Shown: positions 1 to 8,695, counted from the stretch's first letter. The stretch: 45,551 nt of DNA from JBBRMQ01 sp038230775 (GCA_038230775.1 JBBRMQ010000003.1:1-45551), one strand, 5' to 3'. The notes: a model not told the origin generated them from the letters alone. Numbers and translations are program-made.

Positions 1-255
1 ACACACGAGGCGAACGACATGCTGGCCGCTTTCCTCGATCGCTGGAATGTGCCGCACGTCAACGGTTCCATCGAAGCCGATGAGTACCAGACGCCGTCGA
101 AGGATGAAGTCCGCGCCGCCGTCAGCCAGCTCACGCAGTTCGACAAACGTGATGTCGCGCTCTACCTGGCGACCGCCGGGCTACTGATGGGCGGAGAGTG
201 GCGGGACGCCGCGTGGCCCGTCGTCGAGGAGCTCGGCAACTTCGGCGCGAGTTAA
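1..255 (+). CDS. Hypothetical protein, C-terminal part (cut by the window edge)
   Basis: The frame is open from the left edge to a TAA at 253-255, so this is probably the C-terminal 84 residues of a longer protein. An ATG at 19 with a weak GAGG at 7-10 would be an alternative start giving 78 residues. I recognise no motif; the visible sequence is mixed helix-forming residues rich in acidic, alanine and leucine residues. The last 75 bases overlap, tail to tail, the end of the pseudouridine synthase gene on the other strand. No function is assigned. Confidence 0.6.
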   Translation, partial: THEANDMLAAFLDRWNVPHVNGSIEADEYQTPSKDEVRAAVSQLTQFDKRDVALYLATAGLLMGGEWRDAAWPVVEELGNFGAS

Positions 256-945
256 CTCCCGCATCGCGCCGGCTGCGAGGTCGCCGAGCGCAACGGATCC
301 GATCGCGGTACGCACGAGTTTCTCCACGCGGGCGCCGATCGCCTCCACCATCCGCCTCACCTGCCGGTTCCTCCCCTCGGTGATCGTGATCTCGAATTGC
401 GCGACGCCGCTGCGGGTGACCACGGCGGGACGTGTACGACCGTCGCGCAAGTCGACGCCCTGGCGCAAACGATCGAGATCCTCATCGCTCAGCGGCTTCG
501 ACGCTTTCACCTTGTAAGTCTTCGGCACGTGGTACTCAGGGTTCGTGAGCCGTTCGGCGAAGTGCGCATCGTTCGTGAGCAGCAAGAGGCCGCTGGTGTC
601 GAGATCGAGCCGGCCGACCGGAAAGAGATAGCGGTCGCGATCCGGAAGCAGGTCGTAGATCGTTGGGCGCCCCGCCGGATCGCGATACGTCGTGATGTAG
701 CCTGCCGGTTTGTGCAGAAGGAGATAAATCCGGTCGACGCTGGGAAGCGGCTTGCCGTCGAGCGTCACGGCGTCACGTTCGAGGTCCACCCAGTGATCGG
801 GATTCTCGATGACGCGGCCGTTCACGGTGACACGACGGGCACCGATCCACGAACGCGCTTCAGTTCGCGAGCCGAGTCCTGCTTTCGAGAGGACGCGCTC
901 CAGAGTCTTGAGCGGACGGTTGCCCGGCGCCGGTTTTTTGGCCAC
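181..945 (-). CDS. rluB: RsuA/RluB-family ribosomal RNA pseudouridine synthase
   Basis: Converts a uridine of ribosomal RNA to pseudouridine in the cytoplasm. An S4 RNA-binding domain occupies about residues 12-60 (TLERVLSKAGLGSR). The catalytic domain follows, with the family motif GRLDLDTSGLLLLT whose Asp114 is the expected catalytic residue, and the late motif EGRNRQVRRM. The length (254 residues) and S4 domain fit RsuA, RluB, RluE and RluF; RluB is the best guess for an enzyme with this spacing, but the exact target base cannot be read from sequence. The start is GTG at 945. Only 11 bases separate it from the divergent ATG of the YbaK-like gene, so promoters must lie inside the neighbouring coding regions. 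Confidence 0.93.
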   Translation of the reverse strand: MAKKPAPGNRPLKTLERVLSKAGLGSRTEARSWIGARRVTVNGRVIENPDHWVDLERDAVTLDGKPLPSVDRIYLLLHKPAGYITTYRDPAGRPTIYDLLPDRDRYLFPVGRLDLDTSGLLLLTNDAHFAERLTNPEYHVPKTYKVKASKPLSDEDLDRLRQGVDLRDGRTRPAVVTRSGVAQFEITITEGRNRQVRRMVEAIGARVEKLVRTAIGSVALGDLAAGAMRELTRAEVAELLDDGPRGVPPLSAHQ

Positions 946-956
946 GATTGGAGTGT

Positions 957-1448
957 ATGACGCCGCTCGACCCTCTCGTCCAGCAACACCTCACAACCCT
1001 CGAAATCGTTTACGAAGTGCTCGAATGCGATCCCGACCTCGCCGACACCGAGGCGTTCTGCGCGCACTACAACATTCCGGCGGGGAACGCGGCGAACACG
1101 ATTCTCGTGGCGCTCAAGACGGAGCCGCGATCGTACGTCGCGTGCCTTGTGCTGGCCACGACGAAGATCGACGTCAATCACAAACTCAGCCGGCTGGTCG
1201 GCATCCGTCGGATGTCATTCGCGTCCGCGGAGGAGACGAAGGCGCTGACCGGCCAGTTGATCGGCGGCGTGACGGTGTTCGGACTGCCGGAATCCATACC
1301 CATCTACGTCGATCGCGCCGTGATGGATGCCGAGTACGCGATCGTGGGCGGAGGCAATCGTTCGACGAAAGTGAAGCTGGCGCCGTCGGAGCTTTTGAAG
1401 CTGCCACAGGTGAAGATCGAGGACATCGCCGCTCAGCGGACGGGGTAA
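957..1448 (+). CDS. YbaK/EbsC-like aminoacyl-tRNA deacylase domain protein
   Basis: A 163-residue stand-alone YbaK/ProX-type domain. The family hydrolyses mischarged aminoacyl-tRNAs in trans. Visible family features are the core strand with VNHKLSRLVG (the conserved Lys), the segment FASAEETKALTG followed by IGGVTVFGLP, and the late VDRAVMDAEYAIVGGG. Substrate specificity (Cys-tRNAPro, Ala-tRNAPro or other) cannot be told. I chose the ATG at 957; a TTG at 948 would add three residues but leaves no room for a ribosome site, whereas GGAG at 950-953 precedes the ATG at short distance. Divergent from the pseudouridine synthase gene, so both translation-quality genes may share one control region. 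Confidence 0.85.
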   Translation: MTPLDPLVQQHLTTLEIVYEVLECDPDLADTEAFCAHYNIPAGNAANTILVALKTEPRSYVACLVLATTKIDVNHKLSRLVGIRRMSFASAEETKALTGQLIGGVTVFGLPESIPIYVDRAVMDAEYAIVGGGNRSTKVKLAPSELLKLPQVKIEDIAAQRTG

Positions 1449-1540
1449 GGTTGTAAGGGAGAACGACGAGTAGGACGAAATACAACGAGTCGGAGTGGGC
1501 GCTCTACCGGTCTTACATCCTTACAAACTTACTCGCCCAC
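1449..1540. repeat. Degenerate inverted repeat between convergent genes
   Basis: TTGTAAGG at 1451-1458 is matched by CCTTACAA at 1519-1526. The space between is filled with related TAAGG/GTAGG words and CTTAC/CTACTCG words, so most of the 92 bases can fold back. The 15-mer GACGAGTAGGACGAA at 1465-1479 recurs in reverse complement at 21593-21607 in a similar element. It lies between the stop of the YbaK-like gene and the stop of ftsY, so it could act as a two-way terminator, although no T-run is present. Confidence 0.6.
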
Positions 1541-2473
1541 CTACTCGAACAAGGTCTCGACATACGCGGCCGGATCGAACGGGATGAGGTCATCGACTCC
1601 CTCACCCACTCCGACGAACTTCACCGGGATGTCGAACTGGCGCATGATCGAGAGGATCACGCCGCCCTTGGCGGTGCCGTCCAGTTTCGTGACGATCATG
1701 CCCGTGACCTTCGCCGCTTCGAGAAAAGCGGCGGCTTGATTGACGCCGTTCTGTCCGGTGGTGCCGTCGAGGACGAGGAGCGTCTCGTGCGGCGCGCCGG
1801 GAAGCTCCTTCTCGATCACGCGGCGCACTTTCGTGAGCTCCTGCATCAGATGCGGCTTGTTGTGCAGCCGGCCGGCGGTGTCGATGATGACGATGTCCGT
1901 TCCGCGCGACTTCGCTGCCGCGACGGCATCATGTGCAACCGCGCCGGGATCGGAGCCCGCCTGGTGTTTGATCATCTGGATGCCGACGCGATCGGCCCAC
2001 ATCTGCAACTGCTCGATGGCCGCTGCACGAAACGTGTCCGCCGCGCCTAACAACACCGTCTTGCCCTCCGCTGTCCACCGGCTGGCGAGCTTGGCGATCG
2101 TGGTGGTCTTGCCGGTTCCGTTCACGCCCACCACGAGCACCACGAACGGCTTCGCGCGCGCGACGTCGATCGTTGCAGCCTCGCGTTGCGGAATCAGGGC
2201 GCGCGTTTCTTCTCGAAGAGCGGCGGTCAGATGTGCGACGTCGCGGATGTTCTCCGTCCGTACGCGGCGCTCGATGCGTTCGATCAGCGACGACGTCAGC
2301 TCGGCGCCGATGTCCGCGCCCAGAAGGCCTTCTTCGAGGCCGTCGATCGCGGACTGCGAGACAGGCAGGTCCGGTGTCAGCGACTCCTTCACCTTATCGA
2401 TGATCTCGGTGTGAGTCATGAAAAGGCCGCGCTTCAGTTTGTCGAAGAGTGATTTTTTCGGGGTTTCGTTCAT
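1541..2473 (-). CDS. ftsY: Signal recognition particle receptor FtsY
   Basis: SRP-receptor GTPase that docks ribosome-nascent-chain/SRP complexes at the inner membrane. The helical N domain covers about residues 20-105. The G domain shows G1 GVNGTGKTTT at 116-125, the DTFRAAA stretch near 146-152, G3 DTAGR at 198-202, G4 TKLDG at 262-266 and the closing GVGEGVDDLIPF. At 310 residues it lacks the long acidic A domain of the E. coli protein; the short Lys/Arg-rich start (KKSLFDKLKRGLF) probably serves as the membrane contact, as in many non-enterobacterial FtsY proteins. Its ATG overlaps the stop of the upstream AAA+ ATPase gene as ATGA, so the two are translationally coupled. Confidence 0.97.
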   Translation of the reverse strand: MNETPKKSLFDKLKRGLFMTHTEIIDKVKESLTPDLPVSQSAIDGLEEGLLGADIGAELTSSLIERIERRVRTENIRDVAHLTAALREETRALIPQREAATIDVARAKPFVVLVVGVNGTGKTTTIAKLASRWTAEGKTVLLGAADTFRAAAIEQLQMWADRVGIQMIKHQAGSDPGAVAHDAVAAAKSRGTDIVIIDTAGRLHNKPHLMQELTKVRRVIEKELPGAPHETLLVLDGTTGQNGVNQAAAFLEAAKVTGMIVTKLDGTAKGGVILSIMRQFDIPVKFVGVGEGVDDLIPFDPAAYVETLFE

Positions 2474-3549
2474 CGTCTCGAAGCCGTCCCCTGCTCCCGG
2501 CTCGAGATCGCGCTCTTCACCATGTTCTCGTCGATCGTGATGACGCCTCCGCCGTTCGCCGCGGGGTCGAACTCGAGGTTGCGGATGACGCGCCGGAATG
2601 TCTCCCGCAGTGCACGGGCGCCGAGGCGCTTCTGTTTTGCGGCGTCCCAGGCGATGGCGATGAGTGCACCCTTCGTGATCTGCAGGTCGACGCCGAAGCG
2701 CTGGAAGTAGTCGCGCGACATGCGGAAGATCGAGCCCTGCGGCTCGACGAAGATGCGCGCCAGATCAGGCTCACCGAGGTCGTTGAGAACGATGATCGAC
2801 TCGAAGCGGGAGATGAATTGCGGTGTCATCCCGTACTTGAACATGTCGTCGTACTTCAGGTAGTCGCGCAGATGGAATGGCAGCTCCTCGCGCACTTCGC
2901 CGGAGGCGGACACCACGACGACGGGCTTCATCGGCGCGACGTCCTGTCCGATCGTTGCCCGTCGCAGCACGCTTTCATAAAGCTCTTCGAATGCACCGCC
3001 GGCGACGAAAAGGACGCCCGACGAATTGATGTTGTGCGTGTGGCCGTCGATCTCGAACTCGATGTTCTCGTTCTCCATCAGGGTGAGCAGAGCTTCCTGC
3101 GCCACGATGCCGCGGACGTTCGGCTCGCCGCTCACCGTTGCGCGGATCTTGTCCACCTCGTCGATGAACACGATCCCGTGCTCGACGGATCCGAGGAGGA
3201 CTTCGGGACCGGAGTCGGCGCCGAAGATCTTGCGGGCGTTCGCGTAGAGCCGGCCTAACACCGCCCTCCCGTACCCCTGCCGCTCCTCGGCCAGCACATT
3301 GGCGTTCATGCGGATGATGTTGGCGTAGGCGTTGAGGTCCGGGCGTCCGGAAAGGAATTGCTCGACCGAGCGCATGAGCGTGGTCTTGCCGGAGCCGGAG
3401 TTGCCCACCAGCAGGATGTTCGGCGCTGGATGTCCGGCGAGGTGCTTTACGAGCGCGACAGAGATCTCGCGCAGTGCGTCGTCCTGACCGACGACGGTGG
3501 CGCGGATTTCCTCGAAGACCTCGCGAGGACGGAGGGGAAAGGCGTCCAT
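2470..3549 (-). CDS. ClpX-like AAA+ ATPase without zinc-binding domain
   Basis: A 359-residue AAA+ protein of the ClpX/HslU clade. It shows the entry motif VVGQDDALREISVAL (19-33), Walker A GNSGSGKTT (49-57), Walker B GIVFIDEVDK (125-134), the ClpX-like FVAGGAFEEL (181-190), the MTPQFISRFE arginine-finger region (241-250) and sensor 2 GARALRE near 315. It lacks the N-terminal zinc domain of ClpX. Where ClpX has its ClpP-docking IGF loop it reads IGQ (200-202), so canonical ClpP docking is doubtful. The coupling to ftsY by ATGA overlap suggests a role near protein targeting or membrane-protein handling; that is inference. It may be an unfoldase or a remodelling ATPase with another partner. Confidence 0.88.
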   Translation of the reverse strand: MDAFPLRPREVFEEIRATVVGQDDALREISVALVKHLAGHPAPNILLVGNSGSGKTTLMRSVEQFLSGRPDLNAYANIIRMNANVLAEERQGYGRAVLGRLYANARKIFGADSGPEVLLGSVEHGIVFIDEVDKIRATVSGEPNVRGIVAQEALLTLMENENIEFEIDGHTHNINSSGVLFVAGGAFEELYESVLRRATIGQDVAPMKPVVVVSASGEVREELPFHLRDYLKYDDMFKYGMTPQFISRFESIIVLNDLGEPDLARIFVEPQGSIFRMSRDYFQRFGVDLQITKGALIAIAWDAAKQKRLGARALRETFRRVIRNLEFDPAANGGGVITIDENMVKSAISSREQGTASRR

Positions 3550-3600
3550 GGACCGCGTATTCTACCGGCACCTCGCCGGGATGCCGGCGATCGCGCTCCT

Positions 3601-3640
3601 CTAGTGTCCCGAGTCAGAGATTCGGGGCATTTCGCTTGGT
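3601..3640. repeat. Terminal segment of the CTAG-ended dispersed element
   Basis: Begins CTAGTGTCCCGAGTCAGAGA and continues with ATTCGGGGCATTTCG. The same end sequence, with few changes, is found at 24801 (same orientation), at 9889 reading leftward and in shortened form near 14699. Here it stands without the palindromic arm seen in the other copies, so it is a solo end or remnant. It lies about 50 bases upstream of the AAA+ ATPase start. Confidence 0.65.
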
Positions 3641-3723
3641 GGCATGAACGAAACCGGAGTGCTTCACCACGGAGGTTGTACTTCCGTCGCGCTAATGATG
3701 CCTGTGGAATTCTGTCCCGGTCG

Positions 3724-3834
3724 TCATCGCGGTCGGCGCCACCACGAGACATCGGAATGCCGGTCATTCTGCTCGGCGCCGGTGATGGCAAAGATCACGG
3801 CAATCGCAATCGCTATGTAGAAGATGATGATCAT
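3724..3834 (-). CDS. Small single-span membrane protein (36 residues)
   Basis: Read on the minus strand from an ATG at 3834 to a TGA at 3724-3726. A near-perfect ribosome site, AGGAGG, sits six bases upstream. The product begins MIIIFYIAIAIAVIFAITG, an uninterrupted hydrophobic stretch of about 19 residues that would span the membrane once, followed by a short charged tail ending WWRRPR. It has the size and layout of small regulatory or subunit peptides such as KdpF or CcoQ, but I see no partner complex nearby and assign no function. A minus-strand hairpin with a T-run lies about 150 bases upstream. The strength of the ribosome site is the main reason for calling it. Confidence 0.55.
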   Translation of the reverse strand: MIIIFYIAIAIAVIFAITGAEQNDRHSDVSWWRRPR

Positions 3835-3987
3835 GTTGCCTCCTGATCCGCTGCGTTCGCCGAGGACCGCCGACATGCCCGTCGCTCCCACGTTTCACCC
3901 TCACGCCCGCGGAGCATTTGTGCGGCATGCCGGCGGCCATCGCGACCTGGCCGACCGTGACCGGTACCAACCGTCACGATCGCCTCC

Positions 3988-4017
3988 GGAAAACAAAAAG
4001 GGGCGATACGCCCCTTT
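3988..4017 (-). terminator. Intrinsic terminator-like hairpin, minus strand
   Basis: Nine-base perfect stem AAAGGGGCG/CGCCCCTTT (3997-4005 with 4009-4017) and a three-base loop. On the minus strand it is followed by CTTTTTGTTTTCC, a good U-tract. On the plus strand only three T follow, so it would work mainly leftward. No minus-strand gene ends just to its right, so it may end a small leader or non-coding RNA initiated between about 4020 and 4095, or attenuate the 36-residue membrane gene downstream. Confidence 0.6.
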
Positions 4018-4094
4018 GCGCGAAATTCTAGTCGGTGGCCGCCGCGACTCTGGTGAGCCCCGTCACCAAGTGTTACGCTTGTTGACTCAAACAC

Positions 4095-6752
4095 ATGGAG
4101 CAGAAACCGCTGCACCTTGTCGGAGGCGTCCGCGCAGATGCAAGTGCCGCCGAAGCCGAAGTTGCACGTCTTCGCGCCGAAGTCGACGCGCGGAACCGGC
4201 AGGAGACCGCGATCGCCGAATTGGGGCAGGGCGCGCTCACCGGTGTCGATCCGAACATTCTCCTCGGGCAGGCCTGCGCGCTCGTGGAGTTGACGCTCGG
4301 CGTCGAGCACTGCCGCGCGCTCGAGATCACCGCCGACGGAGGCGTTTCGCTCCGCGCCTCGATCGGTTCGAACACCACGTTCAATCACTGCGACCGCGAC
4401 GACGAAGAGAACGAGTCGATCGCGATGTATGTCGCGGTGTCGACCACTCCCGTGCTCCTGAAACACGGAGAGCAGGCGGAAACGCGATTCAAGTCGACGC
4501 ATCTTCGCGACTATCACGGCGTGCGCAGCGGCGTCGGCGTGGTGATTCCGACGGGCGCCGGCATCTTCGGCGTGCTCCTCGCCTATTGCAATTCGGCGCG
4601 CGAGTTCGAGGAGTACGAGGTCAACTTCCTCAGGTCGACCGCGAGTCTCGTCGGCGAGGCCATCACGCGCGCGCGAACCGAGCACGCGCTTCGCCGCTCG
4701 GAGTCGAGACTCAAGCAGCTCATCGCATCGACCCTCGACGCGGTCGTCAGCATCGATCGCGACGGCAACGTCATCGAATGGAACCCGCAGGCGGAATCCA
4801 CATTCGGCCTGCCTTTGCGAGACGTGCTGGGTAAGCCGTTGCCGCGCGATGTGCTGCCGGCGCTGTCGGAGGCGATCGCCAACGGGCTGCCGAAGCGCCG
4901 GCTGGAGGGAATCGCGCGCCGGGCGAACGGCGAGGAGTTCGCGGCCGAGCTGATGATCGATCCAGTCGGATCGGGAGTCGATCAGACGTTCACCGCCTTC
5001 ATCCGGGACATCTCGGAACGTAAACTCGCACACCGCGAGCTCGAACAGCGCGAGCAGCGCTTTCGTGCCCTGGTGGAGAAGAGCTGGAGCGGTGTGGCGC
5101 TGCTCGATGCCGATCTGGCCTTCACGTACGCCGGCTCCTCGACCGAGCGGCTTCTCGGCTACACCGAACAGGATCTGATGCGGACGAGTCTCCTGGCGTA
5201 TGTGCATCCGCGGGACCGGCAGCCGGCGCGCGATACGTTCGCCGGTCTCGCCTCCACCGCGAATCGCGAGGCGCAGTCAGAGCTGCGCTTCCTCCACAAG
5301 AACGGCACCTGGGTCTGGCTCGAAGTGTTCGGCCAGAATCTGCTGCACGACGCGAGCATCGGCGCGATCGTCGTCAACTATCGCGACATCACCCAGCGCA
5401 AGGCGACGGAGAAGCAGCTCGAGTATCAGGCGTACTACGACGCGCTGACCGGATTGCCGAACCGGCTCCTGTTTCGCGATCGCATCGTCACGGCCATCGC
5501 ACAGGCACGGCGCCACCGGCGCGGCATCGCGATCATGTATCTCGACCTCGATCACTTCAAGCTCGTCAACGACGGCCTCGGTCATTCCGTGGGTGACGCG
5601 CTCCTGTCGGAATGCGCGGCGCGCCTGCAGGGAGCGATTCGCGCCTCCGACACGATCTCGCGGCTCGGCGGCGACGAGTTCACGGTCCTGCTCAACGATA
5701 CGAGCAACACCGAGGCGGTGTTTAGCGTCGCGCGCAAGATTCTGAGCTCGCTGTCACGCCCGTTCCGCGTCAACGGGCACGAGCTCTTCGTCAGCGCAAG
5801 CATCGGGATCAGCCTGTTTCCGAACGACGGCGACGACGTGGAAACGCTGCTCAAATGTGCCGACAGTGCGATGTATCGCGCCAAAGAGCTCGGCCGCAAT
5901 CAGGCGCAGCTGTTCACCTCGAGCATGAACGAGCGCTACGTGCACCGGCTGGCCCTCGAGCAGAACTTGCATCACGCGATGGAGCGGGGGGAGCTCGAGC
6001 TGTACTACCAGCCGATCTACGACCGCATGAAACGCAGAGTGGTGGCGCTGGAGGCGCTCATCCGCTGGAACGATCCGGTCAAGGGTCTGATCGAGCCGTC
6101 GGAGTTCATCCACCTCGCCGAGGAAACGGGCTTGATCGTGCCGATCGGCGAGTGGGTGATGCGCGCGGCATTCGCGCAATTGCGCGAATGGCACGCGGGC
6201 GGGCTGCCCGACCTGCGTGTCAGTGTGAACATCTCCGCGCCACAACTGCAGCAGGCGAACTTCGTGGAGATGCTGTTGAACGCGGTGGAGGAGTTCGAGC
6301 TCACGCCCGAGTCGGTGCAGCTCGAGATCACGGAAAGCGTCGCGGTGCAGAACATCGAGCTGACGATGCAGGTGCTGCGCGACATCAAGCGGCGCGGCAT
6401 CGGCATCGCCATCGACGATTTCGGTACCGGCCATTCCTCGCTCGTCTACCTGAGGCAGTTCCCGATCGACACCATCAAGATCGATCAGGCGTTCGTTCGA
6501 GACGTCACCGTCGACGATTCCGCCGCCGCGATCGTCTCCTACATCATCAATCTCGCACACACGCTACGGCTCAACGTCGTGGCCGAGGGTGTGGAGACTG
6601 AGGAGCAGTATTCGTTTCTGCGACTCAACGCCTGCGACCAGCTCCAGGGATTTCTGTTCAGCAAGGCGCTGCCGGCGGCCGGCGCGCAGGCATACGTGCA
6701 GCAGGAGCTCATCCGGCCGCGGACCGTCGAACTGCGGTTGCCGCCGATCTAA
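4095..6752 (+). CDS. GAF-PAS-PAS-GGDEF-EAL cyclic-di-GMP synthase/phosphodiesterase
   Basis: An 885-residue cytoplasmic signalling protein with no membrane segment. A GAF-like sensor covers about 30-190, two PAS domains about 200-320 and 325-440 (RDITQRKATEKQLEYQAYYD joins the second PAS to the GGDEF), GGDEF about 445-610 and EAL about 620-870. The cyclase site is GGDEF (525-529), preceded five residues earlier by RASD, the RxxD product-inhibition site. The EAL side keeps EAL (653-655), NISAPQL, ITES, DDFGTGHSSL and KIDQAF, so both halves look catalytically intact. It could make or break c-di-GMP depending on the sensor state. Three PilZ proteins elsewhere in the window are possible receptors. 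An ORF-sized palindrome begins directly after the stop. Confidence 0.96.
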   Translation: MEQKPLHLVGGVRADASAAEAEVARLRAEVDARNRQETAIAELGQGALTGVDPNILLGQACALVELTLGVEHCRALEITADGGVSLRASIGSNTTFNHCDRDDEENESIAMYVAVSTTPVLLKHGEQAETRFKSTHLRDYHGVRSGVGVVIPTGAGIFGVLLAYCNSAREFEEYEVNFLRSTASLVGEAITRARTEHALRRSESRLKQLIASTLDAVVSIDRDGNVIEWNPQAESTFGLPLRDVLGKPLPRDVLPALSEAIANGLPKRRLEGIARRANGEEFAAELMIDPVGSGVDQTFTAFIRDISERKLAHRELEQREQRFRALVEKSWSGVALLDADLAFTYAGSSTERLLGYTEQDLMRTSLLAYVHPRDRQPARDTFAGLASTANREAQSELRFLHKNGTWVWLEVFGQNLLHDASIGAIVVNYRDITQRKATEKQLEYQAYYDALTGLPNRLLFRDRIVTAIAQARRHRRGIAIMYLDLDHFKLVNDGLGHSVGDALLSECAARLQGAIRASDTISRLGGDEFTVLLNDTSNTEAVFSVARKILSSLSRPFRVNGHELFVSASIGISLFPNDGDDVETLLKCADSAMYRAKELGRNQAQLFTSSMNERYVHRLALEQNLHHAMERGELELYYQPIYDRMKRRVVALEALIRWNDPVKGLIEPSEFIHLAEETGLIVPIGEWVMRAAFAQLREWHAGGLPDLRVSVNISAPQLQQANFVEMLLNAVEEFELTPESVQLEITESVAVQNIELTMQVLRDIKRRGIGIAIDDFGTGHSSLVYLRQFPIDTIKIDQAFVRDVTVDDSAAAIVSYIINLAHTLRLNVVAEGVETEEQYSFLRLNACDQLQGFLFSKALPAAGAQAYVQQELIRPRTVELRLPPI

Positions 6753-6803
6753 GTGTGGGGCCAGTCCTCTGACGGGCCGGCCACCGGAGGGCTGGCCCCA
6801 CAC
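6753..6803. repeat. REP-like palindrome, GTGTGGGG family
   Basis: Perfect 12-base arms GTGTGGGGCCAG (6753-6764) and CTGGCCCCACAC (6792-6803) enclose a secondary CCTC/GAGG stem. It begins on the base after the TAA of the GGDEF-EAL gene. Related palindromes starting GTGTGGGG or GTGTGAGG with GGCTTCAGCC cores occur at 10707, 39229 and, degenerate, 43563. It may protect or end the upstream message. Confidence 0.75.
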
Positions 6804-6820
6804 TGCGATACGCTTTCATC

Positions 6821-8695
6821 ATGCGACGCTTTCTATTGCTGGCGCTTCTCACGCTTCCCGCCTTCGGCCAGACCTCAGACACCTTTCTCAATTCCCTCTT
6901 CGCCGTGCGCACGTTTCACGAGGTCACGATCTCGCCCGACGGCAAACGCGTGGCGTGGGCGGAGAAGGATCACGGCATCTGGACTGCGAACGCCGACGGT
7001 AGCAACAGCAAACAACTGACCTCCGCGGATGATGAAGGCCTGGCCTGGTCGCCGGACGGACGCCTCGCCCATCTCGCCAGGAAGGACGGGCAGAAGCAGG
7101 TGGTTGTCGCGGGCGTGCGGCTGACGAGCGCGAAGGGCTTTCTTGCCGAGCCGAAGTGGTCACCGGATGGGAAATCGATCGCCTTTCTTCTGATCGAGAA
7201 CGCCGGTCGCGACGCCGGACCGCTGGTCGCGATGTCGCGCGCGATCGGCGTGATGGAAGAACACATCGCCGAGCAGCGCGTCGCGGTCGTCGACGTCGCG
7301 TCGCGCAAGCTGCGCCTCGTGACGCCCGCCGACATGTACGTCTACCACTACCACTGGGCACCCGACTCGCGTCACATGGTCGCGGAAGCGGCGCCGGGCT
7401 CCGGCGACAGCAACTACTGGACAGCGCAACTGCACGTCGTGGACACCGGCGCCGCGACGATGAAGGCGATCTACAAGCCCGCGCTGCAGCTTGCGAATCC
7501 GCGCTGGTCGCCGGATGGCGCGCACATCGCCTTCATCGAAGGCTTGATGAGCGACGAGGGCGTGACAGGCGGCGACGTCTTTCTCATGGATGCGAACGGC
7601 GCGGGAGCCCGCAACATCACGCCGGACATCAAGACATCCATCACTTCGTTCGAGTGGCTCGATGCCGGTCATATCGCGATCGCGCAGAACGCCGGTGGTG
7701 AGGCGGCGATCGGCCGCCTCTCGATCGCCGACGGCTCGGTCGCGCCGATGTGGCAAGGGCCGGAAGGAATCACGGCCGATTACGGCATCGGGGCGTCGAT
7801 CGCGAACGACGGGAAGACCTCCGCGATCATCCGCAGTTCGTTCAACCATCCGCCGGAAGTCTGGGCCGGGCCGTTCGGCGCGTGGAAACAGATCACGCAC
7901 CAGAACGACGCGATGCATGCGACGTGGGGCGATGCCACGAACCTTCACTGGCGCAACGGAACGTTCGACGTCAGCGGATGGCTTCTCGCGCCGGCCAGGA
8001 TCGAGAGCGGACACACGTATCCGATGATCGTGTGGATTCACGGCGGACCAGCCTCCGCCAGTCTCAATCGGTGGCCGCCGGAACAGGCCGCCCTTCTCTC
8101 CTCGAAAGGCTACTACGTGTTCTTCCCCAATTTTCGAGGTAGCTACGGCCAGGGCGAGGCGTTCACGCGCGCAAACGTGAAGGACTTCGGTCACGGAGAC
8201 CTGAGCGACATTCTCACGGGCGTCGACGAAGTCCTCCGAACCCGCCCCGTCGATTCCAAACGCCTCGGCATCTGGGGCTGGAGCTACGGCGGCTACATGA
8301 CGATGTGGACCGTGACGCAGACCGATCGCTTCAACGCAGCGGTTGCCGGCGCCGGCCTCTCGAACTGGCTGAGCTACTACGGTGAGAACGACATCGACGA
8401 GTGGATGATCCCGTACTTCGGCGCGTCGGTTTACGACGATCCCGCGGTGTATGCGCGCAGCGCTCCGATCACCTTCGTAAAGAACGTCCACACCCCGACG
8501 CTGATGCTGGTGGGGGAACGCGACGGCGAGTGCCCGGCACCGCAATCCTTTGAGTTCTGGCACGCCCTCAAGACCCTCGGCGTTGAGACGCAGCTCGTCG
8601 TTTATCCGGACGAGGGACACAATTTCGTGAAGCCGGAACACAAGCGCGACGTCGCGCGGCGTCTCGTACAATGGTTCGATGATCACCTCCGTTAG
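6821..8695 (+). CDS. S9 family prolyl oligopeptidase-type peptidase, secreted
   Basis: A 624-residue serine peptidase of the dipeptidyl/acylaminoacyl-peptidase type. It starts with a signal peptide (MRRFLLLALLTLPAFGQ), so it acts in the periplasm or outside the cell. Residues about 25-330 form a beta-propeller of SPDGK-type repeats. The alpha/beta-hydrolase domain follows, with the oxyanion strand WIHGGPA, nucleophile Ser488 in GWSYGGY, Asp568 in GERDGECP and His600 in DEGHNF, a complete triad. Such enzymes trim short peptides and are numerous in Acidobacteriota. The next gene starts inside its 3' end (17-base overlap), so the two are co-translated. Confidence 0.95.
   Translation: MRRFLLLALLTLPAFGQTSDTFLNSLFAVRTFHEVTISPDGKRVAWAEKDHGIWTANADGSNSKQLTSADDEGLAWSPDGRLAHLARKDGQKQVVVAGVRLTSAKGFLAEPKWSPDGKSIAFLLIENAGRDAGPLVAMSRAIGVMEEHIAEQRVAVVDVASRKLRLVTPADMYVYHYHWAPDSRHMVAEAAPGSGDSNYWTAQLHVVDTGAATMKAIYKPALQLANPRWSPDGAHIAFIEGLMSDEGVTGGDVFLMDANGAGARNITPDIKTSITSFEWLDAGHIAIAQNAGGEAAIGRLSIADGSVAPMWQGPEGITADYGIGASIANDGKTSAIIRSSFNHPPEVWAGPFGAWKQITHQNDAMHATWGDATNLHWRNGTFDVSGWLLAPARIESGHTYPMIVWIHGGPASASLNRWPPEQAALLSSKGYYVFFPNFRGSYGQGEAFTRANVKDFGHGDLSDILTGVDEVLRTRPVDSKRLGIWGWSYGGYMTMWTVTQTDRFNAAVAGAGLSNWLSYYGENDIDEWMIPYFGASVYDDPAVYARSAPITFVKNVHTPTLMLVGERDGECPAPQSFEFWHALKTLGVETQLVVYPDEGHNFVKPEHKRDVARRLVQWFDDHLR

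Noticed and set aside
3835..4094. Cyclic-di-GMP riboswitch before the GGDEF-EAL gene
   Set aside because: Neither of the known c-di-GMP aptamer cores could be seen; only an unassigned hairpin and a leftward terminator-like stem.
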